Source of the DNA: Luidia sarsii
Taxonomy: Eukaryota > Echinodermata > Asteroidea > Paxillosida > Luidiidae
Assembly: GCA_949987565.1 (NCBI GenBank)
Contig: OX465115.1
Location: 3,382,004-3,446,003 of the forward strand
DNA: 64,000 bases
Direction of reading: 5' to 3'
In this document: positions 11,811-23,372 of the stretch, piece after piece
How the letters are laid out: every line of letters begins with the position of its first letter
How positions within the stretch are numbered: position 1 is the stretch's first letter
The notes under the pieces: model-generated
Seen by the model: only the letters and a program-made list of their open reading frames with translations
What the model was told of the DNA's origin: nothing
The model's database searches: none
Program-made: the position numbers and the translations under genes

Positions 11811-14800
11811 GCTGTTGAGGGCGCTGTTGACCGGCTGCCACCTTTTTTTAAATTGGCCTGTAAACTTTGGCAGGAAATCCGGTTTTATCCTAACTTCTTG
11901 CTGCCATCTACCCTCATTGTGTTTCCCAGTTGAGGTATCAATTAATTGTCGTTCCACTGATGCTGTTATTTTATGGATTTGTCGTGTGCTACTATGATAC
12001 TGAGGATTTTCTACTTCGTGTGGAGCTGTAATGTCTCTTCATCACTGAGTGGATTCTGAGTGTGCTACCTTTGCACCGCCACCCCCACTCTGTCCCCCCT
12101 CAATACCCGGATGAGTGTGGGGCCGTGACTAGGCCCTGATGATGTTTGCATTCTTCTTGGATCACCTGGATTCTACGATGTTGCGATGTTGCTACCTTTT
12201 ACCGGGACAGCAATGAGTAAACTACATGTGGACGAGCCGATCAAGTATTCTCGTGATCAACTTCTTGCGTGCCGCAGATGGACGAGAAGGTCCATTCTGC
12301 CGCAGACCCTGAACATACTGAAGGCGAATGGAATACTACGATTTCGGGGTAAGAGAGCAGGACACCGCCATACATTGTTGAAGGCAACAAAGACTCTGAA
12401 CAGTCTGCATTCTAGGATTCCTGTTGTGAAACCTCGTAATCGATATAAAACTGCAAGCCCCCACCGTCAGGCTGATACTGATAGGTCATCCTTAATCAGT
12501 ATTCCCAAACGTCAACCACAGCAAGGCTTATCGTCTACTACGGTGTTGCCAATTATACAAACGGTATGTGCTCCCGTGAACCCTATTACCAGCAAGTCCA
12601 ACCCCCAAAGAAATCTGAATGACTCAACTGAATGCCTTAAAACCTTGTCTTATCTGAAGGGCATAAGGATTGCACACCTTAACATCGTTTCACTTCTGGC
12701 AGATGGGAACTGTAGAATTGAAATGTTGAGAATGGCATTGGCAAAGAAACCTGTAGACATTTTGTGTCTTAATGAAACAAGACTTTCAGATGAGATTAGT
12801 TCTGATGAAATTGCCATAGATAGATATACAGTGTACCGACATGACAGAAATCGGAGAGGAGGTGGTGTGGCAATATATATATCAAAAGATATACAGAGTA
12901 CCCACAAGTATGACTTTGAAAGTAGCTCTGTTGAAAGTTTGTGGATTGAAGTTAATCTTCCAAATACAAAACCAATCATTGTTGGGTCTGTCTATAGACC
13001 ACCTTCAGCTGATGCAAACTTCATGGTTGCGTTGGAAGGCCACCTATCTGAAGTTAACAATCTGGCCCGAAATTGTGATTTGGTTGTGACTGGGGACTTT
13101 AACCTAGATTTGCTCAAACCAAACTCTGCCAAACCAATCACTGAATTATGTCAACGATTTCAATGGTATAATGTAATTACTACACCTACACGTATCACTG
13201 AGAAAAGTTCTACATGTATTGATTTAATTATGGTATCTAATCAGAGTAAAGTGTTTTCATCAGGAAACATCCCTGTAGGGTTTAGTGACCACAATCTTGT
13301 GTACATGGCCTTCAAAGCCCGTAAACCCAAAGCTAATCCCAAAATCATTAGAGCAAGAAATTTCTGTAAATTAGATAATAATATATTTACTCAAGATCTC
13401 AGTAATGCAAATTGGGAAACGATTTGTCACCTGAATGACTCAGATTTTGCATGGACAGCTTTTAAAAACAAATTCATTGAAATTGTAGATCAACATGCAC
13501 CACTGGTAGAATTTCGCATTAAGGGAAATCTTCCACCTTGGTTTAACCAGGAAATTTTGTCTTTATCCAATGAACGTGATTTCTATAAACGTGCTGCTCA
13601 GAGGAGTGGTGAATTAGGTGATTGGGAAATTTACCGTATGAAAAGGAACCATACCAATAATGCGATAAAATATGCCAAGAAATCGTATTATTCCGATACT
13701 ATTATACGCAATAAGAATGATGGAAAAAAACTGTGGAAAACAATAAAATCTATACTTCCAACAAAACGTCGTGATTGTGTTAAGGAAGTTGTAGTGACTG
13801 GTACAAAGATCAAGGAACCGAAAGACGTTGCTAATGCTTTTAACTACTTTTTTACGGAAATTGGAAATAAGTTGGCTCAGCATTTTGAAAATGAAAATGA
13901 TCATGAAAATGGTGTGGGCGAAACTATAGATCTTACAAATGGAGCTTTAAAGTTCAGTGAAGTTGATGAGGAATATGTTATCAAACAGCTCCTTGTGCTT
14001 AGAATAGGTAAGGCCACTGGCATTGATGGCATTGGGGCTCGCTTATTAAGAGCTGGGGCTTATCAGATCGCAGCAGCCCTTACATACATTCTAAATCTTA
14101 CTCTTCACACTGGTGTTATTCCACGTGAATGGAAGCATGCTATTGTTACACCTATTTTCAAAGATGGTATAAAAACAAATTGTAGCAACTATAGACCTAT
14201 TTCTGTTCTCCCTGTGATCTCTAAAATCCTAGAGAGAGTCATTCATACACAAGTATATGAGCATTTGCAAAGAAATGATCTTCTATCTACTGTACAATCT
14301 GGTTTTAGACCCGAACACTCAACACTCACTACAATAATTGATGTCACTGACTACCTTTATAATAACATGGATATGGGCAAAATAACTGGTGCTGTTTTCT
14401 TAGACTTGAAAAAAGCCTTTGATACGGTGAATCACAAGATTCTCTTGCGCAAATTATCTTACTATGGTATCTGTGGTAAAGAACTGACATGGTTCTCTAG
14501 CTATCTCACCAACAGAGAGCAAATAACAGTTGTAAATGGTGTCTATTCAGATCCTAGACTGGTAACAGTTGGTGTGCCACAGGGCTCCATCTTAGGACCG
14601 CTCCTTTTTAATATTTTCATAAATGATTTGCCAGACTGTATTAGCAAGAGTAAGGTTGTTTTGTATGCGGATGATACTGCTATGATGTATGGCTCTAAAA
14701 AAATACATGAAATCAATAGTGTTTTGAATGAGGATATGCAAGCTGTCTCTGAATGGATGCATGATAACAAATTAACTCTCAATGCTACAAAAACCAAAGT

Positions 14801-15889
14801 AATGACATTTGGGACATCTCAGAAAATGAGAAGGAGTGACAAAAATCTGAAGGTGGAGGTTAACAATGAAATATTGGAAATTGTTACTGAATTCAAATAT
14901 CTTGGTGTATGGCTTGACCAATATCTCAGATGGGATACACACATTGATAAAACAGCTGCTAAAATTTCTCAAAGACTTGGAGTGTTGAAACGTCTAAGCT
15001 GGTATGTTGATCAATATACCCGTAATACACTGTATAATGCTCTCATTTTGCCACACATTGATTATTGTAGCATAGTTTGGACTCAAGGAGCTGAGAAATA
15101 CGTAAACAGAATTCAGATATTACAAAACCGGGCCGCAAGATTAACATTAGGTTACAAGGTCAGAGACATCCACGTTAAGGATTTATATACAGAATTGAAG
15201 TGGATGCAGGTTCATCAGCGGGCTGAGTGTTCTAGAAATATTCTTATGTATAAGTGTGTTCATGGCCAAGCCCCATATTACGTATCAAATAGTATACAAT
15301 CTCAGATGAATAGTCATTCCTACAACACCAGATTTAGTACCGGTAGCAATATATATTATCCTACAATGAGAACTGAGACTGGTAAACGCTCCTTCAAGTT
15401 CTCCGGAGCCAGGTCATGGAATGATCTTCCAATGTCCATTAAAAGCTTGCCAACACTTCAGATGTTTAAAAAGCATGTAAAGGAACACTTTCTTAATATG
15501 TAATGTGCAATATGGTTTTCTGTATATATTATAATCATCCTCATTTTAAACCAATTATAATTATATCTCACTAAATCTAATTCCGTATTTTGCATGTCAG
15601 GAGTTTTTACAAAATATTGATGTTTTTAATACTATGGATCTTCTATGGGTTTTTTTTTTTGGTGTGTGTATTTTGTGTATTTTTTATGAAGGGCCAATGT
15701 AAGACCTTATTTCATTTTAATTTTACTCTTAATGTATTGATTATATTTGTGTTTATAAGTTTACGTATAAGTAAGTTATTTTATCTGGTATGTGTTTTAC
15801 TATTTTGTTATTATGTACTGAGGGCCTCTATGAAAAGCAGTGCTGTGCATTGATGGGAGCTTACCCTCATTAAATATTACTCAAATAAA
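11811..15889 (+). mobile_element. Apparently complete non-LTR retrotransposon (CR1/L2-like group)
   Basis: A 4.08-kb LINE with a 375-bp 5' leader, one long ORF and a 386-bp AT-rich 3' UTR ending in CTCAAATAAA, so an AATAAA lies exactly at its 3' end. Both borders are fixed because the element splits a repeat whose uninterrupted inverted copy lies at 7697-7886: the left half ends at 11810 and the right half resumes at 15890. No target-site duplication longer than 1 base is visible and there is no poly(A) tail. Both features are usual for CR1/L2-type elements. The clade is inferred from a single EN+RT ORF, YADDT and the C-terminal region; a related jockey-superfamily clade is possible. Confidence 0.9.
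12186..15503 (+). CDS. LINE ORF: AP-like endonuclease plus reverse transcriptase
   Basis: A 1105-residue polyprotein that would nick target DNA and reverse-transcribe the LINE RNA. The N-terminal ~150 residues include a basic segment (RFRGKRAGHRH, about 53-63) like those in many fish and invertebrate LINEs. The endonuclease spans about 158-375, with HLNIVSL, LCLNETRL, YRPP, TGDFNLDLL, STCIDLIM and SDHNLVY at ~366, so all metal and catalytic residues appear present. The reverse transcriptase spans about 610-900: NYRPISVLP, QSGFRPEHS, FLDLKKAFD (~737), GVPQGSILGPLLF (~796), YADDT (~826), then a thumb and a C-terminal region (LQNRAARL, then WNDLP before the end). There is no internal stop or frameshift. 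Codon use is AT-rich, unlike the GPCR genes. I used the first ATG; the ATG nine codons later is an alternative start. No separate ORF1 is visible in the 375-bp leader. Confidence 0.95.
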   Translation: MLLPFTGTAMSKLHVDEPIKYSRDQLLACRRWTRRSILPQTLNILKANGILRFRGKRAGHRHTLLKATKTLNSLHSRIPVVKPRNRYKTASPHRQADTDRSSLISIPKRQPQQGLSSTTVLPIIQTVCAPVNPITSKSNPQRNLNDSTECLKTLSYLKGIRIAHLNIVSLLADGNCRIEMLRMALAKKPVDILCLNETRLSDEISSDEIAIDRYTVYRHDRNRRGGGVAIYISKDIQSTHKYDFESSSVESLWIEVNLPNTKPIIVGSVYRPPSADANFMVALEGHLSEVNNLARNCDLVVTGDFNLDLLKPNSAKPITELCQRFQWYNVITTPTRITEKSSTCIDLIMVSNQSKVFSSGNIPVGFSDHNLVYMAFKARKPKANPKIIRARNFCKLDNNIFTQDLSNANWETICHLNDSDFAWTAFKNKFIEIVDQHAPLVEFRIKGNLPPWFNQEILSLSNERDFYKRAAQRSGELGDWEIYRMKRNHTNNAIKYAKKSYYSDTIIRNKNDGKKLWKTIKSILPTKRRDCVKEVVVTGTKIKEPKDVANAFNYFFTEIGNKLAQHFENENDHENGVGETIDLTNGALKFSEVDEEYVIKQLLVLRIGKATGIDGIGARLLRAGAYQIAAALTYILNLTLHTGVIPREWKHAIVTPIFKDGIKTNCSNYRPISVLPVISKILERVIHTQVYEHLQRNDLLSTVQSGFRPEHSTLTTIIDVTDYLYNNMDMGKITGAVFLDLKKAFDTVNHKILLRKLSYYGICGKELTWFSSYLTNREQITVVNGVYSDPRLVTVGVPQGSILGPLLFNIFINDLPDCISKSKVVLYADDTAMMYGSKKIHEINSVLNEDMQAVSEWMHDNKLTLNATKTKVMTFGTSQKMRRSDKNLKVEVNNEILEIVTEFKYLGVWLDQYLRWDTHIDKTAAKISQRLGVLKRLSWYVDQYTRNTLYNALILPHIDYCSIVWTQGAEKYVNRIQILQNRAARLTLGYKVRDIHVKDLYTELKWMQVHQRAECSRNILMYKCVHGQAPYYVSNSIQSQMNSHSYNTRFSTGSNIYYPTMRTETGKRSFKFSGARSWNDLPMSIKSLPTLQMFKKHVKEHFLNM

Positions 15890-16054
15890 CACACACTGTA
15901 TACCGCAATTTACCACAGTGCCCACAGGGGTGTATATAAGCTCAAATACCACAGGACACCACAAAAACCCCGCTGTGGAATGTCCTGGTGCATGGCCCTT
16001 ATCCTCCCACAGATAAAACCATGTGTGGTTAATTGTGGTTTCAATGCCGGTTAG

Positions 16055-16366
16055 GGTTAAGAGACCCTATACATGGTGTCACCGAAAACCCTTCCATACA
16101 ACACTAGATCACTTATAGGCACCATTTCGTCGATTGAAAAGCACAGGAAAACTTACTTGTATCCTGTTTCCCTTTGATAATGTATGTGTTTCTAATTATG
16201 TTGTCTTGCTTAACGCCACGGTCTAGATGGAATGGCACTCTGCAAAACATATCATTATTATATGAAGCTTTATCTTAATATTGAATTCTAAACAAACATA
16301 TGACAGAATATCTATAACTCGACGCTGGTCTGGCTTTATAAAGCTATCTTTTTCATGAAAATTCGC
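16055..16366. other. No gene recognised
   Basis: AT-rich spacer between the split repeat and a LINE fragment. Confidence 0.55.
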
Positions 16367-16680
16367 CGGAAACAAAGCTGAAAAGCCACTAAGGAAAGAA
16401 GGAGATAGAGAGACGGACTCAGGAAGGCTGGAGATAGGAATTAACATTATTTCCTTTTAAAAAGGACAAGATCGTAGGTAGGGAGAAAGCAAGAACCAGG
16501 AAGGGAATTCCAGGTGAAGGCAGAATGAGGGAAGAAGCTGTTTCGATACTTCTCCGTTCTACACCTTGGTATAGATAAAGTGTGTGGGTAAGATGAGGAA
16601 AACAGCCTGGTTGCTCGCTTAAATGTCCTAACTGGAGGGAACAAGTCGGCAAGAGCAGAGCAACACCTTCCATGGAAATA
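16367..16680 (-). mobile_element. LINE 3'-end fragment
   Basis: Second copy of the 4.2-kb fragment. The minus strand contains RTEKYRNSFFPHSAFTWNSLP followed by a FLK-type tail. Diverged by substitutions and small indels from the 4.2-kb copy. Confidence 0.65.
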
Positions 16681-17483
16681 TCATTGCTCTAACCTCAAAA
16701 TGCAGCAAAATATTCACCAGACAATCTGCTATTGCGTACTGCTTTAACCATGACCTTGGGGCGCATGTTTTCGTAGATTAGTCTTAGTTTATACTACTGC
16801 TGTGGGTAGGCTAGGCGGGGGCTGTCACAACTTCAGTGGTGCCGTGGGGAGTCTCCGGCAATCTCTACGGCGGGACAGCTGCTTCGGGTGGGACTTGGGA
16901 CCACGATAACGAGCGCCCTCTAGCCATCCCGTATCGATCCTTGGAACATTTCTTTATTAACAGATTTCACGGCACACACCACATGGTATCGAACGTACAG
17001 TTCATGACACAAAGGGCAACTATAGCCAAACAAGTGTCAACCGCGACACCAACCAATCGTGTAACAATTATACCAACGCCGGCCAAAACGTCACCGCAAC
17101 CAAACACAAGCTCCAAACATTTCTAAGAAAACTACAACAAGATATCTTGCAAAGTGTAAAGAAAAAACTGCTGAAAATGATGATGAATCACGGAAATTGA
17201 ATCATCGGCGTGTAACTATCAACTGTGTGCTCAGCTCCTTGCCAAAACACAGACAAGGCGGGATGGGATTCGAGTCTGTGTTTTTCTTAGCGGGCAATCA
17301 TCGGAAAACAAAATCACTTGAGTACGAAGTGATACTTCCACGTTGAGTAGGGGCAAACCCTTGTTGAAGTACATTCTCCACGACGTTAATTCAGAAATGA
17401 TTATATCTAAGGAATGACATAATCATAAATATAAAATTGTAAAATACAACCATTTTTCAAACAGCTTACTGACTAAAATTACC
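16681..17483. other. No gene recognised
   Basis: Short frames only. The last 30 bases are the flank of the foldback at 17484. Confidence 0.55.
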
Positions 17484-17577
17484 AAAATTTAGTGGGCCTT
17501 ACGTTTCCTTCCTAGCAGGACCAAAGCAGAGATAAAAAGGTCCTGCTAGGATCGAAACGTTAGGCCCACTAAATTTT
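17484..17577. mobile_element. Foldback element, copy 2
   Basis: 94-bp imperfect palindrome. The outer arms match the 58.4-kb copy, but the centre is replaced by aaagcagagataaaaa, giving a looped stem. Preceded by the family flank cttactgactaaaattacc. Confidence 0.8.
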
Positions 17578-19459
17578 GAGATATAAATGTGATTTAAAAA
17601 AAAATTGTGGGTGTCGAGGAGAATGCAATTTAATGAGGGTTTGCACTACTTGAGCAAGGAGCACTGTGTGCCTCATGCTATGCCCAGTTTCCCGCTGAAA
17701 GAAAAACAAATATAGGCAGGTCGGGCAGGCAATCTGGCAAAGCACCGAGCACACGCACCTATTTCCGTCCAGTAGGACAAAGCCTCATCGAATGACATTG
17801 GGTTTGTTTGTGAGACTACTCTTCTTTTTTACGAGCGTTTTGCTATAATCAAGCTCCGGCCAAATGGCGTGTTAACGAGAGTGTAATGCGACCCGGGCTG
17901 GGGAGAAGACGGGCGGTAATTCTCCGGCGTTGCCACAGATTGGTCCCCGCTCGATTCATTAGGCGTCGTAGACCAATCCAGCTGTATAGTGCCACGATCC
18001 ATTTCCTCTCATTATTAACCCTCAAAGAGCCGGGTTATTTTGATCATCTCATACAGCCGGGCTCCACCCCCCCCACCCTCAAATCTCGGTCGTTCAATGA
18101 TGGATTCAAATGATGTTTAACAGGGTAATAGTGAATTACGTAATGAACATTTTGTGTAATTTTTCATTTGAAAGAAAATAATGTTTTGTCTAATTATAGC
18201 TCATTAATTATTCATGATTCCATTTGTTTGGCCTTTTTTCATGCTTTCAATGTTAGTTATTCAATTTCCCATGATTTTTATCGAATTTTCCCCAATTTGC
18301 ATGAATTTCAGAATGATAATGAAACACGGAGAACCAATAATTGCATACAGCAATATCAAGGAGCTAATTAAGCAAAAGAATTACTGAAAAAAATACGCTA
18401 TGCACTTTGGATGCTATGCTTTTATGTAGTGTAAGTTAATGGAAAAAAAATCCGTCAAACTACACAATGGCCTTAAAATTATTCATTGTCATAGAACGCC
18501 ACCTAAAATTTTAATAAAATTGGTGTCACGCAGAAAAAAAAAAGCTATAAAAATATACAGGGGGTTAACCCCCAGACCATGGAGCGACACAAAAGGATGG
18601 AGTTGCATGGCTCTATGCCCAAACACACACAATACACCATCCCTCCATACCTGCACGCAAATTACAAAGACTTCCGACACAAATTATTCGATTCCAACGA
18701 CAGGACACTTTCCCTCTCCCCCTCCCAATGAAAGGAAACGATTTTCTCCCCACATGAAGACACACGTGGGGAGAAAATGACGCAGGCTTCATCGCGACCG
18801 AGCGTTCAGTTTACAAAGGTCCCTCCCCCCCTCCCCAATTACAAGTTTACTAAACGAAATCCAGTCCCGTCGAAGCCGATGGACTCTTTTCATTCGGATC
18901 GCTCACGATCGGAAATGAGACGGTTGAAACTCGACTCACGGCATAATTATAGGGGAAAGGTTGGCCAACAGTTTTGTGCGAACTCCAAAAATGTTATACG
19001 ACACCTAGACTCCTTTCACGGCGACGAATAAGTTGACCCGCAAACCTGGCAACTGTGATCATTATGAGGACAGAGTGGCCGGATGTGGTGCGGGGGGGGG
19101 GGTGCAATGTCTGCCATTGGGGGCGCCCTTCACGACAGCGTTGAGACGGGTCAGACACGGCCATAGGCTGTTCACGAAATGAAGGCTTAGGCGCGGGCCC
19201 AGGCTTCGTCTCCGTCTGACAAAACCTGAACATCCAGGGTTTTGTACTTTTAGCTAATCTATTTTGATTCCTCTGCCTCTGTTGGTAAAACTTAACCCCT
19301 ACTTGGTTACACAGGTCCTGGTTTGTGTCTGAATTGTTAAGCTATGGTGGCTTGATAGGTACAAGGTATTCACCGAGAAACTGGGGCCAAACACTTGTTT
19401 TTAGATGGCCCGTGATATTATAGGGAGTAAGATAAATATGAGAGAAGCCTAAGCCCGAG
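17578..19459. other. No gene recognised; AT-rich then mixed
   Basis: 18120-18560 is strongly AT-rich. The only structure noticed is the hairpin at 18741-18778. Confidence 0.55.
18741..18778. repeat. 13-bp perfect hairpin
   Basis: attttctccccac and gtggggagaaaat are exact reverse complements separated by 12 bases. Isolated in otherwise unremarkable sequence. Confidence 0.6.
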
Positions 19460-19488
19460 GTGTTGTTGGTGTTGCTGTTAATTGCTAG

Positions 19489-19550
<62 letters not shown>

Positions 19551-19621
19551 TTGTTGCTGCTGATGTTGCTGTTGCTGTTGCTGCTTATGATTTTAATTGT
19601 TGCTGTTGGTGTTCCTGTTAA

Positions 19622-19660
<39 letters not shown>

Positions 19661-19761
19661 TTGTTGCTGTTGCTGTTGCTGTTGCTGCTGTTATTGCTGC
19701 TGATGTTGCTGTTGCTGTTGCTGCTTATGATTTTAATTGTTGCTGTTGGTGTTCCTGTTAA

Positions 19762-19806
<45 letters not shown>

Positions 19807-19843
19807 TTGTTGCTGTTGCTGTTGCTGTTGCTGCTGTTATTGC

Positions 19844-19878
<35 letters not shown>

Positions 19879-19987
19879 TTATTGCTGTTGCTGTTGTTGT
19901 TTCTGTTTCTGTTGCTGTTGCTGTTGCTGTTGCTGTTGTTGTTGCTGTTGTCGTTGCTGTTGTTGTTGCTGTTGCTGTTGCTGTTGA

Positions 19988-20022
<35 letters not shown>

Positions 20023-20060
20023 ATGTTGCTGTTGCTGTTGCCATCACTGTCCCTGTCGTC
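19460..20060. repeat. (GTTGCT)n tract with ~139-bp higher-order unit
   Basis: Hexamer repeat in which a longer unit (gttcctgttaattgctgttg and gcttatgattttaattgttg) recurs at about 19460, 19602 and 19741. Confidence 0.92.
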
Positions 20061-20794
20061 GTCCGTATCGTTGCCATTGTCCTTGACGTTGTTCTAGAGA
20101 CACTGTGAGAGTCGATTTAAATGAACCACAGTTTCACAATAGTGAGGAAAGCACTATAATCGCGAATCATGAGAACAGATCAGTAGTGATTAACCGCTAT
20201 CTTTCAAATAGACCTATCGCGGGTTTTAAATGGGAGCCGAGAAAAAAAAGGCTTCGATTTGAGAGACACTTTAATGGTGCATCTTGGCACTTCCTTTCGC
20301 CTCCAATGTGCTCCACACAACTCTAGACCGTGTACGTTCTTATAGCAACCCCGGACTGTCTCGATCGAGGTCTGGAGACTAAGTGGCGAGAGTGACCTCC
20401 CCGTCTCCGACTCTCACCGACATCAGCCAGTCCATTCGGAGTGAAGATCCGGAGACAGAGAGAACGAGGGGGACGATCGAGAGGTGGCACCGAAGATGGT
20501 CCCGACAACATATGCGCACGGGCCCCGAGGCCGTGGCCCGATCGACTGCGCCATTAGAGCGTTGTTTATGAGGGGGGAAGTATACCAAGCGTGACTGCCA
20601 CACGGTCTGTACTCGCGAGGTTGAAGACACGCGGTGAGGCACTAATGGATGCACATCACACGACTTTTGTTTCATACTCCATCGATCCGGCACCCCTCTC
20701 CCCCCCACCCTGTCTCTCATCCCTCTCCTCTCTTCCCGATAGCTGGGAAGAGTGACAACCCGTGTACGGCGACGTGAAAGAAGCGCGATCGGGC
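20061..20794. other. No gene recognised
   Basis: Mixed composition, with a CpG-containing block at 20380-20560. No recognised domain. Confidence 0.55.
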
Positions 20795-21440
20795 ATTTTT
20801 AAAGGTATGGGGACAGAGAGAGAGAGGGGGAAGGAAGGAAGAGATAGGTCGAGTGAGGAAGAGGAAGACAGATGGTGGGAGAATGGGAGAGAGAGAGAAA
20901 GGAACAGGCGCAGACTAAGACTCGGAGAGACAGAGAAATGGAGAGAGAGAGATGGAGAGAGAGAAAGTGAGAATTGAGAAAGACAGGGGATAGAAAATGG
21001 AAGAATAGGAGGCAGAGAGAGTGGGAGGGGAATGCGTAGAAAGGGGTTGAGAGGAGAGGGGAGAGAAGACAGAGTGAAGAAGAGAAGAGAGCAGAGGAGA
21101 AACGGGGTAGAAGAGAGGAGAGACTCCAAGAGATAGAAGAGAGAAAGATGTGATGGAGCTAGTGAGAGCATGAGAGGCATAAATAGAGATAGACACACCC
21201 ACGAACAAGGAGAAAGAAATACAGGATGGGATAAAGCTATAGGGGATATAGAACTTTAAGCGTGAAAGGCTCTACGTTCAGTAGAGCAAGGGGAGACAGA
21301 ATGGGCAGAGAGAGAGTGAGAGTCACCGAGAGAGGAAGAGCGAGGAGACGGAGAGATGAGACGGGCAAAAGGAGTGAAAGAGTCTCGAGAGGGCCGGTCC
21401 GGCAGAGAGGGAGGGAAGGGAGGGGGAGAGCATTACCCCG
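20795..21440. repeat. Imperfect GAGA purine tract
   Basis: gagagaga and ggaaga repeats broken by short unique pieces. Confidence 0.85.
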
Positions 21441-21625
21441 TGAATATATCCACTATGTATTGACCGACTCTCTCTCTCTGCGCCTACATATCATTTATGT
21501 ATATAAAACTGAAAGGGTTTTTCCCTTGACCAAACAAAGTTGACATGACGAGATCGATAGCTCCATGCGAATGTCAACAAGTGGCATTCGAAGCTAAAAA
21601 ACAGCACCCCCGCAGCGGCATATTT

Positions 21626-21897
21626 ATGCTCCTCCTCCTCCTCCTCCTCCTCCTCTTCCTCAGTCTCCCCCTCTTCCTCCTCCTCCTCCTCTTCGTTCTC
21701 CTTCTCCTCCTGCTTCTCCCCTACTTCTCCTCCTCCTCGTCTTCTTTCTCCTTCTCCTCCTCCTTCTCCTCTTCCTTCCCCTCCTTCTCCTCATCCTCTT
21801 CTTCCTCTTTCTACTCCCCTCCTCCTCCCCTACCCCTCCTCCTCCCTCTCCTCCTGCTCCTCCTCCTTCTCTTCCTCCTCCTTCCTCCTCCTCCTCA

Positions 21898-21930
<33 letters not shown>

Positions 21931-22252
21931 CCCTACTCACCCTCCTCCTCCTCCTCCTCCTCCTCTTCCCCCTCCTCCTCTTCGTTCTCCTTCTCCTCCT
22001 GCTTCTCCTCCTACTTCTCCTCCTCCTCGTCTTCTTTCCCCTTCTCCTCCTCCTTCTCCTCTTCCTTCACCTCCTTCTCCTCATCCTCTTCCTCTTTCTA
22101 CCCCCCTCCTCCTCTCCTCCCCCTACTCCTCCTCCTCCTCCCTCTCCTCCTCCCTCCTCCTCCTCATCTTCCTCCTCTTCCTCCCCCTCCTCTTCCTCCC
22201 CCTACACACCCTCCTTCCCCTCCTCCTCCTCCTCCTCATTTGCTCCCGGTAC
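21626..22252. repeat. (CTC/CTT)n tract with internal 289-bp duplication
   Basis: Triplet repeat. The segment starting cttcgttctccttctcctcc at 21691 recurs almost unchanged at 21980 for about 170 bp. Confidence 0.92.
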
Positions 22253-22444
22253 GTGCGTTAAAGTTATTCAGAGCAACGGTCGGGGTATAGGACCCGATAT
22301 GACGTAAACGGCCGCAACAACACGCCCGACTCAGCCTTGATAGATGAACCCCGGTCATCGGGTGGCAGTCCGCTGCAAGCCCGATCTCCGCGCTCGGTGA
22401 AAATCAAATTCACTCCGAGCTGATGATTGCCCAGTTTGGGTTTC

Positions 22445-23372
22445 AAAAGAGAGAAAGATGGAGACGGATAGAGGGAGAGGGCTGGAGGGAGAAGGGGGAG
22501 GGAATAAGAGTCTGAGAAGGAGAGGGGGATGTGGAGGAGGAGGAGATGAAGAGAGAGGAGGTGAAGAGAGAGGGGAGAGGGGGGATAGAAGGAGAGTGAG
22601 AAATGTAGAAAAAGGGAGAGAGGAGGGAGAGAGGAGGGAGAGAGATAGATGGAGAGAGAAAGAGAGAGAGATTGAGAAGGGAAGAGAGAGACGATGAATG
22701 TGATGAAAAGACAGAAAGAGTGAGGTGGGGAGAGGGGGAAGAGGGCGAGAGAGAAATGCACAGAAAGGGAGAGAGGGGAGAGGAGGGAAAGGGGAAGAAA
22801 GAGAGAGATAGAGAGAGAGAAAGAGACAGATAGATTGAGAGGGGAAGAGAGACGGATAATGGGATGAAAAGAGAGAGGGAAAGAGGGAGAGGGCGAGGTG
22901 GAGAGAGGGACAGAAGGCGAGAGATCGGTAGAGCGAGAATTGAGAGAGAGGGGAGAGGTGGAGAGAGAGAGAGGAAGAGAGAGACGGGGAGATGAAACGA
23001 AAGAGGGAAAGAGGGAGAGACTGAGGTGGAGAGAGAGAGACAGAAGTCGAGAGATATAGGTAGAGCGTGAATTGAGAGAGAGGGAAAGAAGGCGAGAGAA
23101 AGGTAGAGCGAGAATTGAGAGAGAGAGGGAGAGAGGGGAGAGAGAGGGGTGGAGAGAGAGAGAGGGAGAATGGGGTGAAAAGAGAGAGGGAAAGAGGGAG
23201 AGAGAGTGAGGTGGAGAGAGAGGGATGGAAGGTGAGAGATAGGTAGAGCGAGAATTGAGAGAGAGAGGTGGAGAGAGAGGGAAAGAGATAAACGGATAAT
23301 GGGATGAAAAGAGAGAGGGAAAGAGGGATAGAGAGAGGTGGAGAGAGAGGGAGAGGGACAACTGAGAGAGAT
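22445..23372. repeat. GAGA minisatellite
   Basis: Purine tract in which gatgaaaagagagagggaaa (or a close variant) recurs at about 22862, 22991, 23173 and 23303, and gtagagcgagaattgag recurs near 22928, 23103 and 23243. A degenerate ~130-180 bp higher-order repeat. Confidence 0.88.

Larger units (their letters stand above)
11782..16054 (+). repeat. ~194-bp repeat, copy B, split by the LINE
   Basis: The two parts 11782-11810 and 15890-16054 together match the reverse complement of 7697-7886 at roughly 85% by eye, including the border phrases cctcccgcacagga and cacacactgtataccgcaa. The LINE lies between them. The repeat itself has no recognised family. It is rich in partial inverted phrases such as ccacaaaaacc and ggtttttgtgg. 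Confidence 0.85.
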
